DNA of 64,000 nt from Chryseobacterium defluvii (GCF_014204415.1 NZ_JACHLE010000007.1:1-64000); one strand, 5' to 3'. Positions 31,383-39,998 are shown, counted from the first letter of the stretch. Notes: a model not told the origin generated them from the sequence alone. Numbers and translations are program-made.

Positions 31383-32489
31383 ATGCTTAAGTCGCTTTTC
31401 AATTGGAAAGTTTTATTGAACTTATTAGTAGCCATAGGGGTTTTTGTGGGGTTGGTCTGGCTTACGTTTCGCTGGTTGGAATATCATACCAATCATGGCC
31501 AGGAAATACCGGTTCCCAATGTAATTAATAAATCCGTACATGATGCTGTTACAGTATTGGAAGATACAGGTTTGGAGTATGAAGTAGACAGTTCTAAATA
31601 TAATCCCAAATACAGGCCGTTTCAGGTGCTTCAGGTGCATCCGGTGCCGGGCTCCAGAGTAAAGGACGGGAGAACAGTCCGTCTGGTTGTTAATCCTAGA
31701 AGCTGGGCGCCTGTTGCTGTTCCGGATGTGATCAATAAATATTCGGGTCTTGCTTTCCAGAGATTAGATAGGGTAGGCCTAAAAGTAGGAGATACTATTT
31801 TTGAACCGAGTATTCAAAAGGATGCCCTTCTAAGGATATTATATAAAGGAAATGCTGTTAAGCCGGGATCATTATTGCCAAGATTCTCTATAGTGGATGT
31901 GGTAATAGGCTCCGGGCCGATGAGAAATATTTCAATTCCTAACGTTGTAGGATTAACGGTGAAAGAAGCAAGAGCGGTTATTACAAGAAGCCTGTTTGAA
32001 GTAGGCCTGGTAGAACATGAAGATGGTGGGAAAGATGAATCAGATATTGTTTACTATCAGGATCCCGCTTCAGGAGATGTAAGAGATCAGGGAATGCAGA
32101 TGGACCTTTGGGCAAGTAAGAAAACCCCGGCTGAATTAAGAAGTAAAATAGAGCAGCTGAATGCAACCTATCGTATGAAAATTGATACTTCTCTGCCTCC
32201 GATACGCTATGAAGAAGTTCCAACTCATCCGGCACCTGATTACGAGCAGACTCCGGCACCTGCTGTTCCTAAAACTGAACCTGCAAAAGCAGAGGTTCCA
32301 AAAACTACAAACAGTAGTACAAAACCGGCAGGATCAACCACTTCTACAACTCCGAAAACGGATAATAAACCTAAAACAACTACCGGGAACACTTCCGGAA
32401 ATAATACGAATACAGGAAGTGCAAAACCAGCGGCTTCTACTGCACAGCCGGCTCAAAAGCCAAAAGTCAAAACAATAGTCGTGGAATAG
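31383..32489 (+). CDS. PASTA domain-containing membrane protein
   Basis: This 368-residue protein has an N-terminal membrane helix (LLVAIGVFVGLVWLTF) and three PASTA domains facing the periplasm: about 42-107 (IPVPNVINKSVHDAVTVLED), 113-180 (VAVPDVINKYSGLAFQRLD) and 187-245 (ISIPNVVGLTVKEARAVITR). The tail from 265 is a Pro/Thr/Ala/Lys-rich low-complexity stretch. PASTA domains bind peptidoglycan or beta-lactams in other proteins. There is no kinase or transpeptidase domain. It lies between ddl and the RluD-type gene. Confidence 0.92.
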   Translation: MLKSLFNWKVLLNLLVAIGVFVGLVWLTFRWLEYHTNHGQEIPVPNVINKSVHDAVTVLEDTGLEYEVDSSKYNPKYRPFQVLQVHPVPGSRVKDGRTVRLVVNPRSWAPVAVPDVINKYSGLAFQRLDRVGLKVGDTIFEPSIQKDALLRILYKGNAVKPGSLLPRFSIVDVVIGSGPMRNISIPNVVGLTVKEARAVITRSLFEVGLVEHEDGGKDESDIVYYQDPASGDVRDQGMQMDLWASKKTPAELRSKIEQLNATYRMKIDTSLPPIRYEEVPTHPAPDYEQTPAPAVPKTEPAKAEVPKTTNSSTKPAGSTTSTTPKTDNKPKTTTGNTSGNNTNTGSAKPAASTAQPAQKPKVKTIVVE

Positions 32490-32515
32490 ACCCTATTCAA
32501 AGATAAAGAGCAACG

Positions 32516-32545
32516 GGCTTCAACTTCATTATGTTGGAGCCTTTT
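32516..32545 (+). terminator. terminator of the PASTA protein gene
   Basis: GGCTTCAAC (32516-32524) pairs with GTTGGAGCC (32533-32541) with one G-U pair, then TTTT. Read-through into rluD-type gene is possible. Confidence 0.6.
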
Positions 32546-32562
32546 GTATAAAAACAAGAGCA

Positions 32563-33636
32563 ATGACGGAAGATAACGAAGATTTTTTAGATGAAGAATT
32601 AGAAGAATTGTCAGATCCCGGCAGTATAGATATTGATGAGGAGAATAAAGGGCTGTATGAGCATCTTAATATCACTGTTGATGGTAAACAGGAACCTCTA
32701 AGGATAGATAAATTCTTATTGATTTACCGCCAGAATTCCTCAAGGAATAAAATTTCACAGACCTGCAGGGCCGGAAATGTAGTAGTGAACGGCAGCCCTG
32801 TGAAGCAAAACTACCGCGTGAAGCCGGGAGACCAGATATCCGTATTGCTTGCACACCCTCCGCGGGAAAATGTCATTATTCCTCAGGATATTCCAATTAA
32901 TATCATATACGAAGATGATGATCTCGTCGTTATAGATAAAGAAGCGGGAATGGTGGTGCATCCCGGATTCGGGAATTGGGATGGTACCCTCGTCAATGCA
33001 CTTGCCTATCATTTTGAGAAGAACGGAGAAAAGTCTGATCTTGACAGGGTGGGGCTGGTACACAGGATAGATAAGGATACTTCAGGATTATTAGTGATCG
33101 CTAAAAATGAATATGCACTGAGCTTCCTGGCCAAACAGTTTTTTAACAGGACGACAAAAAGACTGTACTGGGCCTTTGTATGGGGGAATATGCAGGAAGA
33201 CGAAGGAACCATCAGAGGGCATATCGGGCGGCATCCGAAAAACAGGATGCAGATGTCCGTTTATGAAGACGGAAGCCAGGGAAAACATGCCGTTACACAT
33301 TATAGGGTTTTAGAAAGGTTTAAATATATGACATGGGTAGAATGCAAACTGGAAACAGGAAGGACCCATCAGATCAGGGCACACTTCAGGCACATCGGGC
33401 ACACCTTATTTAATGATGAAAGGTACGAAGGACATACACCTTTGAGAGGAGTGAATCTTCCTAAGTATAAGCAATTTATAAAAAATGTCTTTGAAATTCT
33501 GCCAAGACATGCGCTCCATGCTCATACTTTAGGATTTATACATCCCACTACCAAAAAGGAATTATACTTCGAGAGTCCCATGCCGGAAGATATGGCGGAT
33601 GCTGTAAAAAAATGGAGAAAATATTTAGAAAACTAA
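32563..33636 (+). CDS. RluA/RluD-family 23S rRNA pseudouridine synthase
   Basis: This 357-residue enzyme converts uridine to pseudouridine in rRNA. It has an acidic N-terminal tail (about 1-35), an S4 RNA-binding domain at about 46-105 (LRIDKFLLIYRQNSSRNKIS) and the catalytic domain. The catalytic Asp is 170 in GLVHRIDKDTSG. GRTHQIRAHFRHIGH and the ending LHAHTLGFIHP are as in RluD. Position in the RluA family and the S4 domain suggest RluD (helix 69 of 23S rRNA), but RluC-type activity is not excluded. Confidence 0.93.
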   Translation: MTEDNEDFLDEELEELSDPGSIDIDEENKGLYEHLNITVDGKQEPLRIDKFLLIYRQNSSRNKISQTCRAGNVVVNGSPVKQNYRVKPGDQISVLLAHPPRENVIIPQDIPINIIYEDDDLVVIDKEAGMVVHPGFGNWDGTLVNALAYHFEKNGEKSDLDRVGLVHRIDKDTSGLLVIAKNEYALSFLAKQFFNRTTKRLYWAFVWGNMQEDEGTIRGHIGRHPKNRMQMSVYEDGSQGKHAVTHYRVLERFKYMTWVECKLETGRTHQIRAHFRHIGHTLFNDERYEGHTPLRGVNLPKYKQFIKNVFEILPRHALHAHTLGFIHPTTKKELYFESPMPEDMADAVKKWRKYLEN

Positions 33637-33656
33637 AAATATATTGAGAATTTTTT

Positions 33657-33664
33657 TATATTTG
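33657..33664 (+). promoter_or_regulatory. -7 promoter box of the PorP/SprF gene
   Basis: TATATTTG is a perfect match, 23 bp before ATG 33688. It argues against the in-frame TTG at 33670 as start. Confidence 0.6.
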
Positions 33665-33687
33665 TTGAATTGAAATCAAGATTTGTT

Positions 33688-34638
33688 ATGAGAAAACTAT
33701 ATGCTATCGTATGTTTAGCTCTTTTGTCAAATGCATACAAAGCACAAGAATCACTACCATACTATCAGCAATATCTTTTGGATGGTGAGTTCCTGTTCAA
33801 CCCAGCACAATACGGAAAAACAGATTACGTACAGCTCAACGCCAATTATCAACAACAATTTTCAAAGTTTAGCGAGTCACCAAACGTTCAGTCTATAGGG
33901 ATGAACGCTAACATTTTCGATAGAGTAGGAGCCGGTATCTCTGTGTTCAGAGACAGCAACGGACCTATCTCTGCAGGAGGTATCACAGCGGGAGCTTCTT
34001 ATTTTATCCCTCTGAGCAGTGAAGGAGAAAGAAAAGATCAGTTCTCTTTCGGTACCAGTGTTAATTTTTATAATATGAATTTTGATTATTCAAAAATTAA
34101 TACGGAAGACGGATACGATCCTTTGTTACAAGGACAGGAAAGCAATATCTTTATGGTGTATGCAAACTTCGGTTTAGCAGCTACCTATAGAAATTGGTTT
34201 GGTGGAGTTTCTGTTAACGATATTGCATTAAGCAACGATGAGTCAATTGTGAACAATTATGAGCCTTCTCCTATCAAATTTTTCTTAAACTTTGGTAAGA
34301 ATATTCGTTTTGGAGATAATATTGCCTTAACTCCTTCAGTATTAATCAATCTGAATACAAATTCAACAAGAATGATGGATTTGAACCTTATGGCAACATT
34401 CTCTAACGAGATCAATTCATTCTCTGCGGGTTTAAGCTATAGATCTGTTCAGAACAGATTTGATAACCAGCAGCTTCAGATTGCACCGGTTGTAAAAGTT
34501 AAATTCAATAAATTCATGATTGGAGCTACTTACAATATCGGTCTTTCCGATATTCAGCAATATGGTGGAGACAGCTTCATGATCGGGATAGGATATGAAT
34601 TTGATAACTTCATTAACCATAGAGGATTTAGATATTAA
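33688..34638 (+). CDS. PorP/SprF family type IX secretion membrane protein
   Basis: This 316-residue outer-membrane beta-barrel has the signal peptide MRKLYAIVCLALLSNAYKAQ. The family start ESLPYYQQYLLDGEFLFNPA is conserved in PorP and SprF. SprF-type proteins help type IX secreted adhesins such as SprB get to the surface; PorP belongs to the core machine. No SprB-like cargo or other T9SS gene lies beside it, so the cargo is unknown. The barrel ends with GIGYEFDNF as the last strands. Confidence 0.9.
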   Translation: MRKLYAIVCLALLSNAYKAQESLPYYQQYLLDGEFLFNPAQYGKTDYVQLNANYQQQFSKFSESPNVQSIGMNANIFDRVGAGISVFRDSNGPISAGGITAGASYFIPLSSEGERKDQFSFGTSVNFYNMNFDYSKINTEDGYDPLLQGQESNIFMVYANFGLAATYRNWFGGVSVNDIALSNDESIVNNYEPSPIKFFLNFGKNIRFGDNIALTPSVLINLNTNSTRMMDLNLMATFSNEINSFSAGLSYRSVQNRFDNQQLQIAPVVKVKFNKFMIGATYNIGLSDIQQYGGDSFMIGIGYEFDNFINHRGFRY

Positions 34639-34653
34639 TCAATTTAATTTAAA

Positions 34654-34661
34654 TAAATTTG
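34654..34661 (+). promoter_or_regulatory. -7 promoter box of hemW, fused to the upstream terminator
   Basis: TAAATTTG is a perfect match. Its last base directly precedes the left arm of the terminator hairpin (34662-34682), and the hemW ATG follows at 34689. Confidence 0.6.
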
Positions 34662-34688
34662 AGCTCTGAATTTTTCAGGGCTTTTTTT
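34662..34688 (+). terminator. terminator of PorP/SprF gene, in the hemW leader
   Basis: AGCTCTGAA (34662-34670) pairs with TTCAGGGCT (34674-34682) with one G-U pair, then a seven-T run ending next to the hemW ATG. It would end the PorP/SprF transcript. Confidence 0.8.
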
Positions 34689-35813
34689 ATGATCTACATT
34701 CACATTCCATTCTGCAAACAGAAATGCAGCTATTGCAATTTCCACTTTTCAACATCTTTACAATTTAAAGATGAAATGCTCTCTGCCATGAAGAAAGAGA
34801 TCATGCTGCGAAAAGATGAGCTGCATAATAAAACCCTGCAATCCCTTTATTTCGGAGGTGGAACCCCATCCATTCTTTCCGCCGGAGAGATCAGTACCTT
34901 AATTGATGAGGTTCTGAAATATTTCAGCTTCCAAAATGATATAGAAATTACACTGGAAGCCAATCCGGATGATCTGGATAGAAAATTCCTGAAAGAGCTA
35001 TCTGGCTCACCGGTCAATCGTTTGTCCATAGGTACGCAGAGCTTTTTTGATAAAGACCTGAAACTGATGAATCGTGCCCATAATGCCTCCGAAGCTGAAG
35101 GTTCCATTAAAAGAGCTCAGGATTTTGGCTTTGAAAATTTAAGCATTGATCTTATTTATGGTTCACCTACTTCCGGTTTTGAGATCTGGAAAGAGAACCT
35201 GAATAAAACGGTCGCATTGGAAGTGCCCCATGTTTCCTCATATGCTCTGACCGTTGAGCCTAAAACCGCATTGAACGACTGGATTGCAAAAGGTAAGGTT
35301 TCAACACCCAAAGAAGATGAGCAGAATAAGGAATTTTACTACCTGTCAGAGTTTCTGAAGGATAATGGCTTTGAGCATTACGAGATCTCCAATTTTGCAA
35401 AACCGGGTTTCTACTCAAGACACAATTCTGCTTACTGGAAGTATAAGGAGTATTTAGGGATCGGCCCATCTGCACATTCTTACAACGGTAACGACATCAG
35501 AAACTGGAATATAGCTAATAATCAGCAATATGTTAAAAAGCTGAATTCAAATACATTAGCTAAAGAAACAGAATTTCTTTCACAGGAAGACCAGTTCAAT
35601 GAAATGATTATGATAGGTTTGAGAACGATCTGGGGAGTAGACCTGAACTCTGTAAAAGATAAATTCTCTGACAGGGTTTTTGAACATTTTCACAATGAAA
35701 TTGAATATAAGATCAAAGAAGGGATTTTAATTATTGAAAACAGCCATCTTAAAATTCCTGAAAAGCATTGGTTTATGGCAGATGGAATTGCTTCTGATCT
35801 ATTTATTGTGTGA
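34689..35813 (+). CDS. hemW: radical SAM heme chaperone HemW
   Basis: This 374-residue protein is of the HemN-like radical SAM family but is HemW, which handles heme insertion and is not the coproporphyrinogen oxidase. The iron-sulfur cysteines are Cys9, Cys13 and Cys16 in MIYIHIPFCKQKCSYC; the fourth Cys of HemN is replaced by Phe/Ser in CNFHFS. FGGGTPSIL, LEANPDD and NRLSIGTQSF follow. An upstream TTG at 34659 lies within the promoter/terminator and is rejected. Old name: oxygen-independent coproporphyrinogen III oxidase-like. Confidence 0.92.
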   Translation: MIYIHIPFCKQKCSYCNFHFSTSLQFKDEMLSAMKKEIMLRKDELHNKTLQSLYFGGGTPSILSAGEISTLIDEVLKYFSFQNDIEITLEANPDDLDRKFLKELSGSPVNRLSIGTQSFFDKDLKLMNRAHNASEAEGSIKRAQDFGFENLSIDLIYGSPTSGFEIWKENLNKTVALEVPHVSSYALTVEPKTALNDWIAKGKVSTPKEDEQNKEFYYLSEFLKDNGFEHYEISNFAKPGFYSRHNSAYWKYKEYLGIGPSAHSYNGNDIRNWNIANNQQYVKKLNSNTLAKETEFLSQEDQFNEMIMIGLRTIWGVDLNSVKDKFSDRVFEHFHNEIEYKIKEGILIIENSHLKIPEKHWFMADGIASDLFIV

Positions 35814-35828
35814 CTTCTAATCAAACAG

Positions 35829-35936
35829 AGATCCTTCGACTTCGCTCAGTATGACAATGTTGATAGCAATTATGTTTAAATATAAGCAGTTAATATAGCG
35901 ATGTCCAATGTCATGCTGAGCGAAGTCGAAGCATCT
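35829..35936. repeat. inverted-repeat element, TTCGACTTCGCTCAG family
   Basis: The 28-nt arms at 35829-35856 and 35909-35936 are inverted copies with two mismatches; both contain CTTCGACTTCGCTCAG and the ATGACA end. The 52-bp centre is AT-rich. Such arms are common in intergenic DNA of Flavobacteriia. It fills the hemW-murI spacer. Confidence 0.75.
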
Positions 35937-36001
35937 TAAAAACACATTAAAGTATCTTAAATCATCCAAAAGATAAAGTGTAAATCAATACTAAAATTCA
36001 T

Positions 36002-36009
36002 TATTTTTG
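36002..36009 (+). promoter_or_regulatory. -7 promoter box of murI
   Basis: TATTTTTG is a perfect match. It covers the in-frame TTG at 36007, so that codon is not the start. Confidence 0.55.
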
Positions 36010-36027
36010 TATAAAATTTCAGCTCAT

Positions 36028-36858
36028 TTGAAAACTAAAAAACAGGATTATTCGCATCTTTCGCCTAAGCAACCCATAGGAATTTTTGACAGTGGTGTCG
36101 GAGGTTTGACGGTAGCCAGAGAAATAAAAAGACTTCTTCCGAATGAAGATTTAATTTATTTCGGGGATACAAAGCACCTTCCTTATGGTGAAAAATCGAG
36201 AGAAGCAATCATCGGATATTCTACCAGGATCACCAACTTTTTGCTGGAGCAGAACTGTAAAGCCATTGTAATTGCCTGCAATACGGCAACAGCGAATGCT
36301 CTGAACGAAGTATTGGAGTCCGTAGCCTGCAAAGTTCCGGTTATAGATGTGATCAATCCGGTTGCAGAGAAAGTTGCCTATGAAATACATAATAATATCG
36401 GGGTTATTGCCACAAAAGCAACGGTAAATTCAGGACTTTACAAAAAAAGTATCCGGAAACATAATAAATTCATCAAAGTGGATGAACTGGCTACCCCTTT
36501 ATTGGTTCCGGCTATTGAAGAAGGTTTCAAAAACCATCCGATCACCCATGCTATTATTTATAATTATTTAAGCAACAGTAAATTAAAAAATATTGAGACC
36601 CTGATACTGGGCTGTACCCATTATCCTCTGCTAATTGATGAGATCAAGCAATATTATGGAAACCGCGTCCGTGTGATCGATTCTCCTAATATTGTAGCCA
36701 ATCATCTGAAAATTATTCTTGATAAATACGGCCTTTTAAATGATAATAACCCAAAACCGAATTATCATTTTTACCTTTCGGATCTCACCAAAAACTTCGA
36801 AAAGATCTCTAAAAAGTTCTTTGGAAAGACGATCGACCTGGAATTGAAAGTGTTATAA
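36028..36858 (+). CDS. murI: glutamate racemase
   Basis: This enzyme makes D-glutamate from L-glutamate for peptidoglycan, in the cytosol and without a cofactor. The two catalytic cysteines are Cys84 (VIACNTATANA) and Cys196 (LILGCTHYPLL); PIGIFDSGVGGLTVA opens the family domain. No ATG is placed well; TTG 36028 gives MKTKKQDYSHLSPKQP, which looks natural and lies 19 bp behind the promoter box. Length is then 276 residues, as usual. A long inverted repeat lies between it and convergent rsmD. Confidence 0.95.
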   Translation: MKTKKQDYSHLSPKQPIGIFDSGVGGLTVAREIKRLLPNEDLIYFGDTKHLPYGEKSREAIIGYSTRITNFLLEQNCKAIVIACNTATANALNEVLESVACKVPVIDVINPVAEKVAYEIHNNIGVIATKATVNSGLYKKSIRKHNKFIKVDELATPLLVPAIEEGFKNHPITHAIIYNYLSNSKLKNIETLILGCTHYPLLIDEIKQYYGNRVRVIDSPNIVANHLKIILDKYGLLNDNNPKPNYHFYLSDLTKNFEKISKKFFGKTIDLELKVL

Positions 36859-36860
36859 GG

Positions 36861-36970
36861 GTAAAATCGTTAATTCGCGAAATCGAGGAATCGTTAAATT
36901 GTAAAAGCTACATCCGAACTATGTAAAAAACAGTTTCCGATTTTACAGTTTTGCGAATTAACGATTTTAC
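36861..36970. repeat. inverted repeat between convergent murI and rsmD
   Basis: Perfect 18-bp arms GTAAAATCGTTAATTCGC (36861-36878) and complement (36953-36970) start 2 bp after the murI stop. The stretch TTTTGCCTTTTTACAA beyond the right arm recurs inverted near 41577. It may act as a bidirectional terminator or be a small mobile repeat. Confidence 0.65.
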
Positions 36971-36982
36971 AATTTTGCCTTT

Positions 36983-37549
36983 TTACAACTCTTCCTCTTT
37001 ATTCGGTTCAAAAAAGCTGAAACTTACGTTTCCGTATTTTCTTGTGTCTTTCAGGTTGGGATGATCCAACTTTAGCCTGCTTTGATGCTCCAGAATAAAT
37101 ATTCCGTTTTCTTTTAGGTACTTATTATTCAAAACCAATGAGATCATTTCGTAATATTTTTTCTCTTCGGTTTCAAAAGGGGCATCTGCAAAAACAATTT
37201 CAAAGGATTTTTTGTTCCTGAACTTTTTCAGCCAGTCAAAAGCATCACCTCTCTGAACATTGATTTGTAGTGCCATATCAAGCTCAGAAGCTGTGGAATT
37301 GATGAAAGCAGTATGCTTCGGATTCATTTCCACGGAAGTTACATCCTGGCATCCCCGCGAAGCAAACTCCAGTGAAATGGAGCCAATTCCGGCAAAAAGA
37401 TCCAGCACAGCACTGGACTGCATATCGTATTTATTTTCCAGAATACTGAACAATGCCTCCTTTGCAAAATCTGTAGTAGGTCTTACGTCAAAATTCTTCG
37501 GGGCGGCGATTTTTTTGGCTTTCCATCTGCCGGATATTATTCTGTACAT
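36983..37549 (-). CDS. rsmD: 16S rRNA (guanine966-N2)-methyltransferase
   Basis: This 188-residue SAM enzyme methylates G966 in the 30S subunit. MYRIISGRWKAKKIAAPKNF and VRPTTDFAKEALFSIL are the RsmD start; VLDLFAGIGSISLEFASRG is SAM motif I. Motif IV reads FADAPF instead of the usual D/NPPF/Y, an oddity at the active site. It is last gene of the Smr-DUF3822-rsmD run; the spacer to DUF3822 contains degenerate GTAGGTAATGTGGGTAGC and CCTGTCACCTGCGACC repeats. Confidence 0.93.
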   Translation of the reverse strand: MYRIISGRWKAKKIAAPKNFDVRPTTDFAKEALFSILENKYDMQSSAVLDLFAGIGSISLEFASRGCQDVTSVEMNPKHTAFINSTASELDMALQINVQRGDAFDWLKKFRNKKSFEIVFADAPFETEEKKYYEMISLVLNNKYLKENGIFILEHQSRLKLDHPNLKDTRKYGNVSFSFFEPNKEEEL

Positions 37550-37625
37550 GTTGTTTAGGTATTAGATAGTAGGTAATGTGGGTAGCAGGGTTGAAAACTA
37601 AGTCCTGTCACCTGCGACCTGTACC

Positions 37626-38342
37626 CTAATTTAAGATGAAATTCTTTTTCGGAACGTTATCATATACGATCTTTAAATTCTTCACGAATTTTTGCAGCTC
37701 GGAAATAAATGTTTCATTCTCCGTAGTTTCTCCATAAACATAAAAATGTGTTTCATTGATGCCGAAACCGATCTTGCTTAGCGTAAACATAATGAAATAG
37801 AGAAAATCCACTTCCGAATTTACATCCAGATTATTGTATAGGATCACTTTCTTATGATCAATAGCAAAAAATTCACACTGGTTATGGTAAAGATTGATGT
37901 GAATTTCTTTATTATTTTTAGTATGGATTGTATTTAAAAATTTTTCTCCGGAAAAATTGAAACGAACGGGGATTGCAAGATCTTTTATTTTCCTGTAGAA
38001 ATTCCTTGGAAAAGTATAATAAAACTGCACCCTGAATTTCTTATTGACGGAAAGCATCAGTTCCTCATTTTCCTTTTCTACGGGAGCATTAAAAGCGATC
38101 AGATCATATCCGGTCTCATGCTCGGAAAACCCTTCGGGCATCAGCGTGAAATGATTAAGTGCCGATATCACGGAGATCTCATCATATCTCTGCCTTATCA
38201 GAATTTCCTCCAGCTGCTCCATAATATGGTCTGCAGAAGTTTCTTCCGTAACGAAATAGGACTTTTCCTCCAGAATGTTTTTGTTTTTGGTGATCTGGCA
38301 GATTAATCCGTCTTTGGTAAAAAGTAAATTAAGTACGTTCAT
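37626..38342 (-). CDS. DUF3822 family protein
   Basis: This 238-residue protein belongs to DUF3822, which shows an actin-like ATPase-type layout but has no proven function. It commonly neighbours rsmD in Flavobacteriia, as here. The start is ATG 38342 (MNVLNLLFTKDGLICQI), because the upstream TTG at 38357 lies in a perfect -7 box (TAAATTTG, minus strand, 38362-38355). Confidence 0.85.
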   Translation of the reverse strand: MNVLNLLFTKDGLICQITKNKNILEEKSYFVTEETSADHIMEQLEEILIRQRYDEISVISALNHFTLMPEGFSEHETGYDLIAFNAPVEKENEELMLSVNKKFRVQFYYTFPRNFYRKIKDLAIPVRFNFSGEKFLNTIHTKNNKEIHINLYHNQCEFFAIDHKKVILYNNLDVNSEVDFLYFIMFTLSKIGFGINETHFYVYGETTENETFISELQKFVKNLKIVYDNVPKKNFILN

Positions 38343-38354
38343 AGTCAATTGGTG

Positions 38355-38362
38355 CAAATTTA
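38355..38362 (-). promoter_or_regulatory. -7 promoter box before the DUF3822 gene
   Basis: The minus strand reads TAAATTTG, a perfect match overlapping the stop of the upstream Smr gene. DUF3822 and rsmD may thus have their own transcript. Confidence 0.5.
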
Positions 38363-38854
38363 ATGAAATTCTACCATTACCGCACCGGATTGATGATGAA
38401 GTATTTCTTTATTGTAAAAATCAAGATGGGGCTGGCTTTCCAAAGTATCCCATACTAGCTTTTGAAGAGTGCCATCACCAATTCCATGTATGATCTCAAG
38501 CCTTTTCAGATGGTTTTTCCTGCAAAATACCAATACTTCCAGCAATTTTTCCTTCTGGATAAAAAGCCTTTCGAAGCTGTCATAATCATTGGGATTTTTG
38601 ACAAGGTTATGAAAATGCAGATCCAGAACCAGCTGATTTTTCTGATGCTTTTTGGAGATTACTTTTTTAGGTTCCTGCTTTTGCTCAATTCGTATGTTTT
38701 CATATAAAGAAGTGTTCTTCGGAACCAGCTTTTCCTTTGGGTACTGATACGTAAATCCGAATTCATCCTTGAAAACCACAATATTCCCCTTTACGGTAGT
38801 TATTACTCCACTTAAATCTTCATCTACCACAGAAACCTGATCACCAATTTTCAT
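38360..38854 (-). CDS. Smr domain-containing protein
   Basis: This 164-residue protein has a small beta-rich N-terminal domain (MKIGDQVSVVDEDLSGVI to EFGFTYQYPKEKL), a linker rich in Lys/Gln, and a C-terminal Smr domain (LVLDLHFHNL and RLEIIHGIGDGTLQKLVW). Smr domains nick or bind branched DNA or RNA; here the usual LDLHG reads LDLHF. It resembles the DUF2027-Smr proteins of Bacteroidota in layout, though shorter. Confidence 0.85.
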   Translation of the reverse strand: MKIGDQVSVVDEDLSGVITTVKGNIVVFKDEFGFTYQYPKEKLVPKNTSLYENIRIEQKQEPKKVISKKHQKNQLVLDLHFHNLVKNPNDYDSFERLFIQKEKLLEVLVFCRKNHLKRLEIIHGIGDGTLQKLVWDTLESQPHLDFYNKEILHHQSGAVMVEFH

Positions 38855-38921
38855 AACTATTTTCGTTTTTTGTCATTCTAACGAAGGAAGAAGCGCTTTA
38901 ACTCCATAAAACAAATTTACC

Positions 38922-39419
38922 TTATATTTTTGGCCCAAGCTCAATAATTTCCAGGTCTTTTATCTCCTCGCCATCAACTACAAAACGCATCATTGTTCTC
39001 ACTTTATGCCATCCCTGTTTACCACAAGCACCGGGATTTAAATGGAGAAGATTATTCTTTTCATCATACATGGCTTTCAGGATATGGGAATGCCCGGAAA
39101 TAAATAATTTCGGTGCTTTTTCAGTAATTTCTTTTTTGGCCAGAGGGGTATATTTTCCGGGATATCCACCGATGTGGATCATCAGAACTTCCAGATTTTC
39201 ACAGAAAAACCTGCTTACTTCGGGAAATTCGGAGCGGATCTTTGCATCATCGATGTTGCCGTAAACCCCTTTTAATGGCTTTATTTTTTCAAGCCGTTCA
39301 ATCACTTCCATACTCCCGAAATCTCCGCAATGCCAGACTTCATCGGCCTGTTTTGCATATTCTGAGATTCGGTCATCGATATAAGAATGGGAATCGGAGA
39401 GAAGAAGGATCCTGGTCAT
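38922..39419 (-). CDS. YfcE-type metallophosphoesterase
   Basis: This 165-residue two-metal phosphoesterase has DSHS (metal A), CGDFGS, GNIDD and SGHSH (late His motif). Histidine before the late motif reads MIHIGGYPGKY. It probably hydrolyses phosphodiesters; the substrate is not known. It overlaps the HEAT-repeat gene by 4 bp, so translation is coupled. Confidence 0.92.
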   Translation of the reverse strand: MTRILLLSDSHSYIDDRISEYAKQADEVWHCGDFGSMEVIERLEKIKPLKGVYGNIDDAKIRSEFPEVSRFFCENLEVLMIHIGGYPGKYTPLAKKEITEKAPKLFISGHSHILKAMYDEKNNLLHLNPGACGKQGWHKVRTMMRFVVDGEEIKDLEIIELGPKI

Positions 39420-39934
39420 TTTTCCGCAATTTTTATCGCTTTTTGATATATTTTTTTGATGCTGTTTTTTTCTTCTTTTTCAGAAATGTCTTTCAGAGTA
39501 TCCAGCAGCCTGTTTTTTAAGCCTTGATTGATATTCAGGATTTCACCTAAAGCAAAAGCCGCACTCCATCGTACCACAGTACCTTCATGGGCTGTATTTT
39601 CGATAAGCTTAGTAATTGCATTCTCTAAACTATCAGGAAAGAGTTTTGCCGTATTGCCTATTACCTTCGCACTTTCCCATTTTATTCTCGGTGCTTTTTC
39701 AGATAAGCTTTCGGTAACAAATTTGAATGATTCCTTATCCATAATGCCGGGATTACCTTGGGAGGCAAACTCAAGCGATTCAATACAGCTGGCCTTCACT
39801 GGGTCTTTGGACGAAGAAGCAAAAGCAATCACTTCATTGACTGAGATCTCCCCGTTGAGAACCGCATTACTGAGCAGATCAACTTTTTCCTTAACCTTTG
39901 TCGATTTGTCAGAAAATAACTCTTTAAGATTCAT
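39416..39934 (-). CDS. HEAT repeat protein
   Basis: This 172-residue all-helical protein contains two to three HEAT-like repeats (DPVKASCIESLEFAS, APRIKWESAKVIGNTAK, GTVVRWSAAFALGEILN). These form a curved surface for binding other proteins. It has no signal peptide. Its operon partner is the YfcE-type phosphoesterase; a functional link is inferred only from the overlap. Confidence 0.85.
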   Translation of the reverse strand: MNLKELFSDKSTKVKEKVDLLSNAVLNGEISVNEVIAFASSSKDPVKASCIESLEFASQGNPGIMDKESFKFVTESLSEKAPRIKWESAKVIGNTAKLFPDSLENAITKLIENTAHEGTVVRWSAAFALGEILNINQGLKNRLLDTLKDISEKEEKNSIKKIYQKAIKIAEK

Positions 39935-39990
39935 AAATACTTTTTGTGCAATTCATCAAATATACTGAAATAATAATTTCTGTAATTTCT

Positions 39991-39998
39991 TATCTTCG
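39991..39998 (+). promoter_or_regulatory. -7 promoter-like box of the serine hydrolase gene
   Basis: TATCTTCG differs from TANNTTTG in one base and is followed by C. It lies 16 bp before ATG 40015 and supports that start over the upstream in-frame codon at 39946. Confidence 0.5.
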
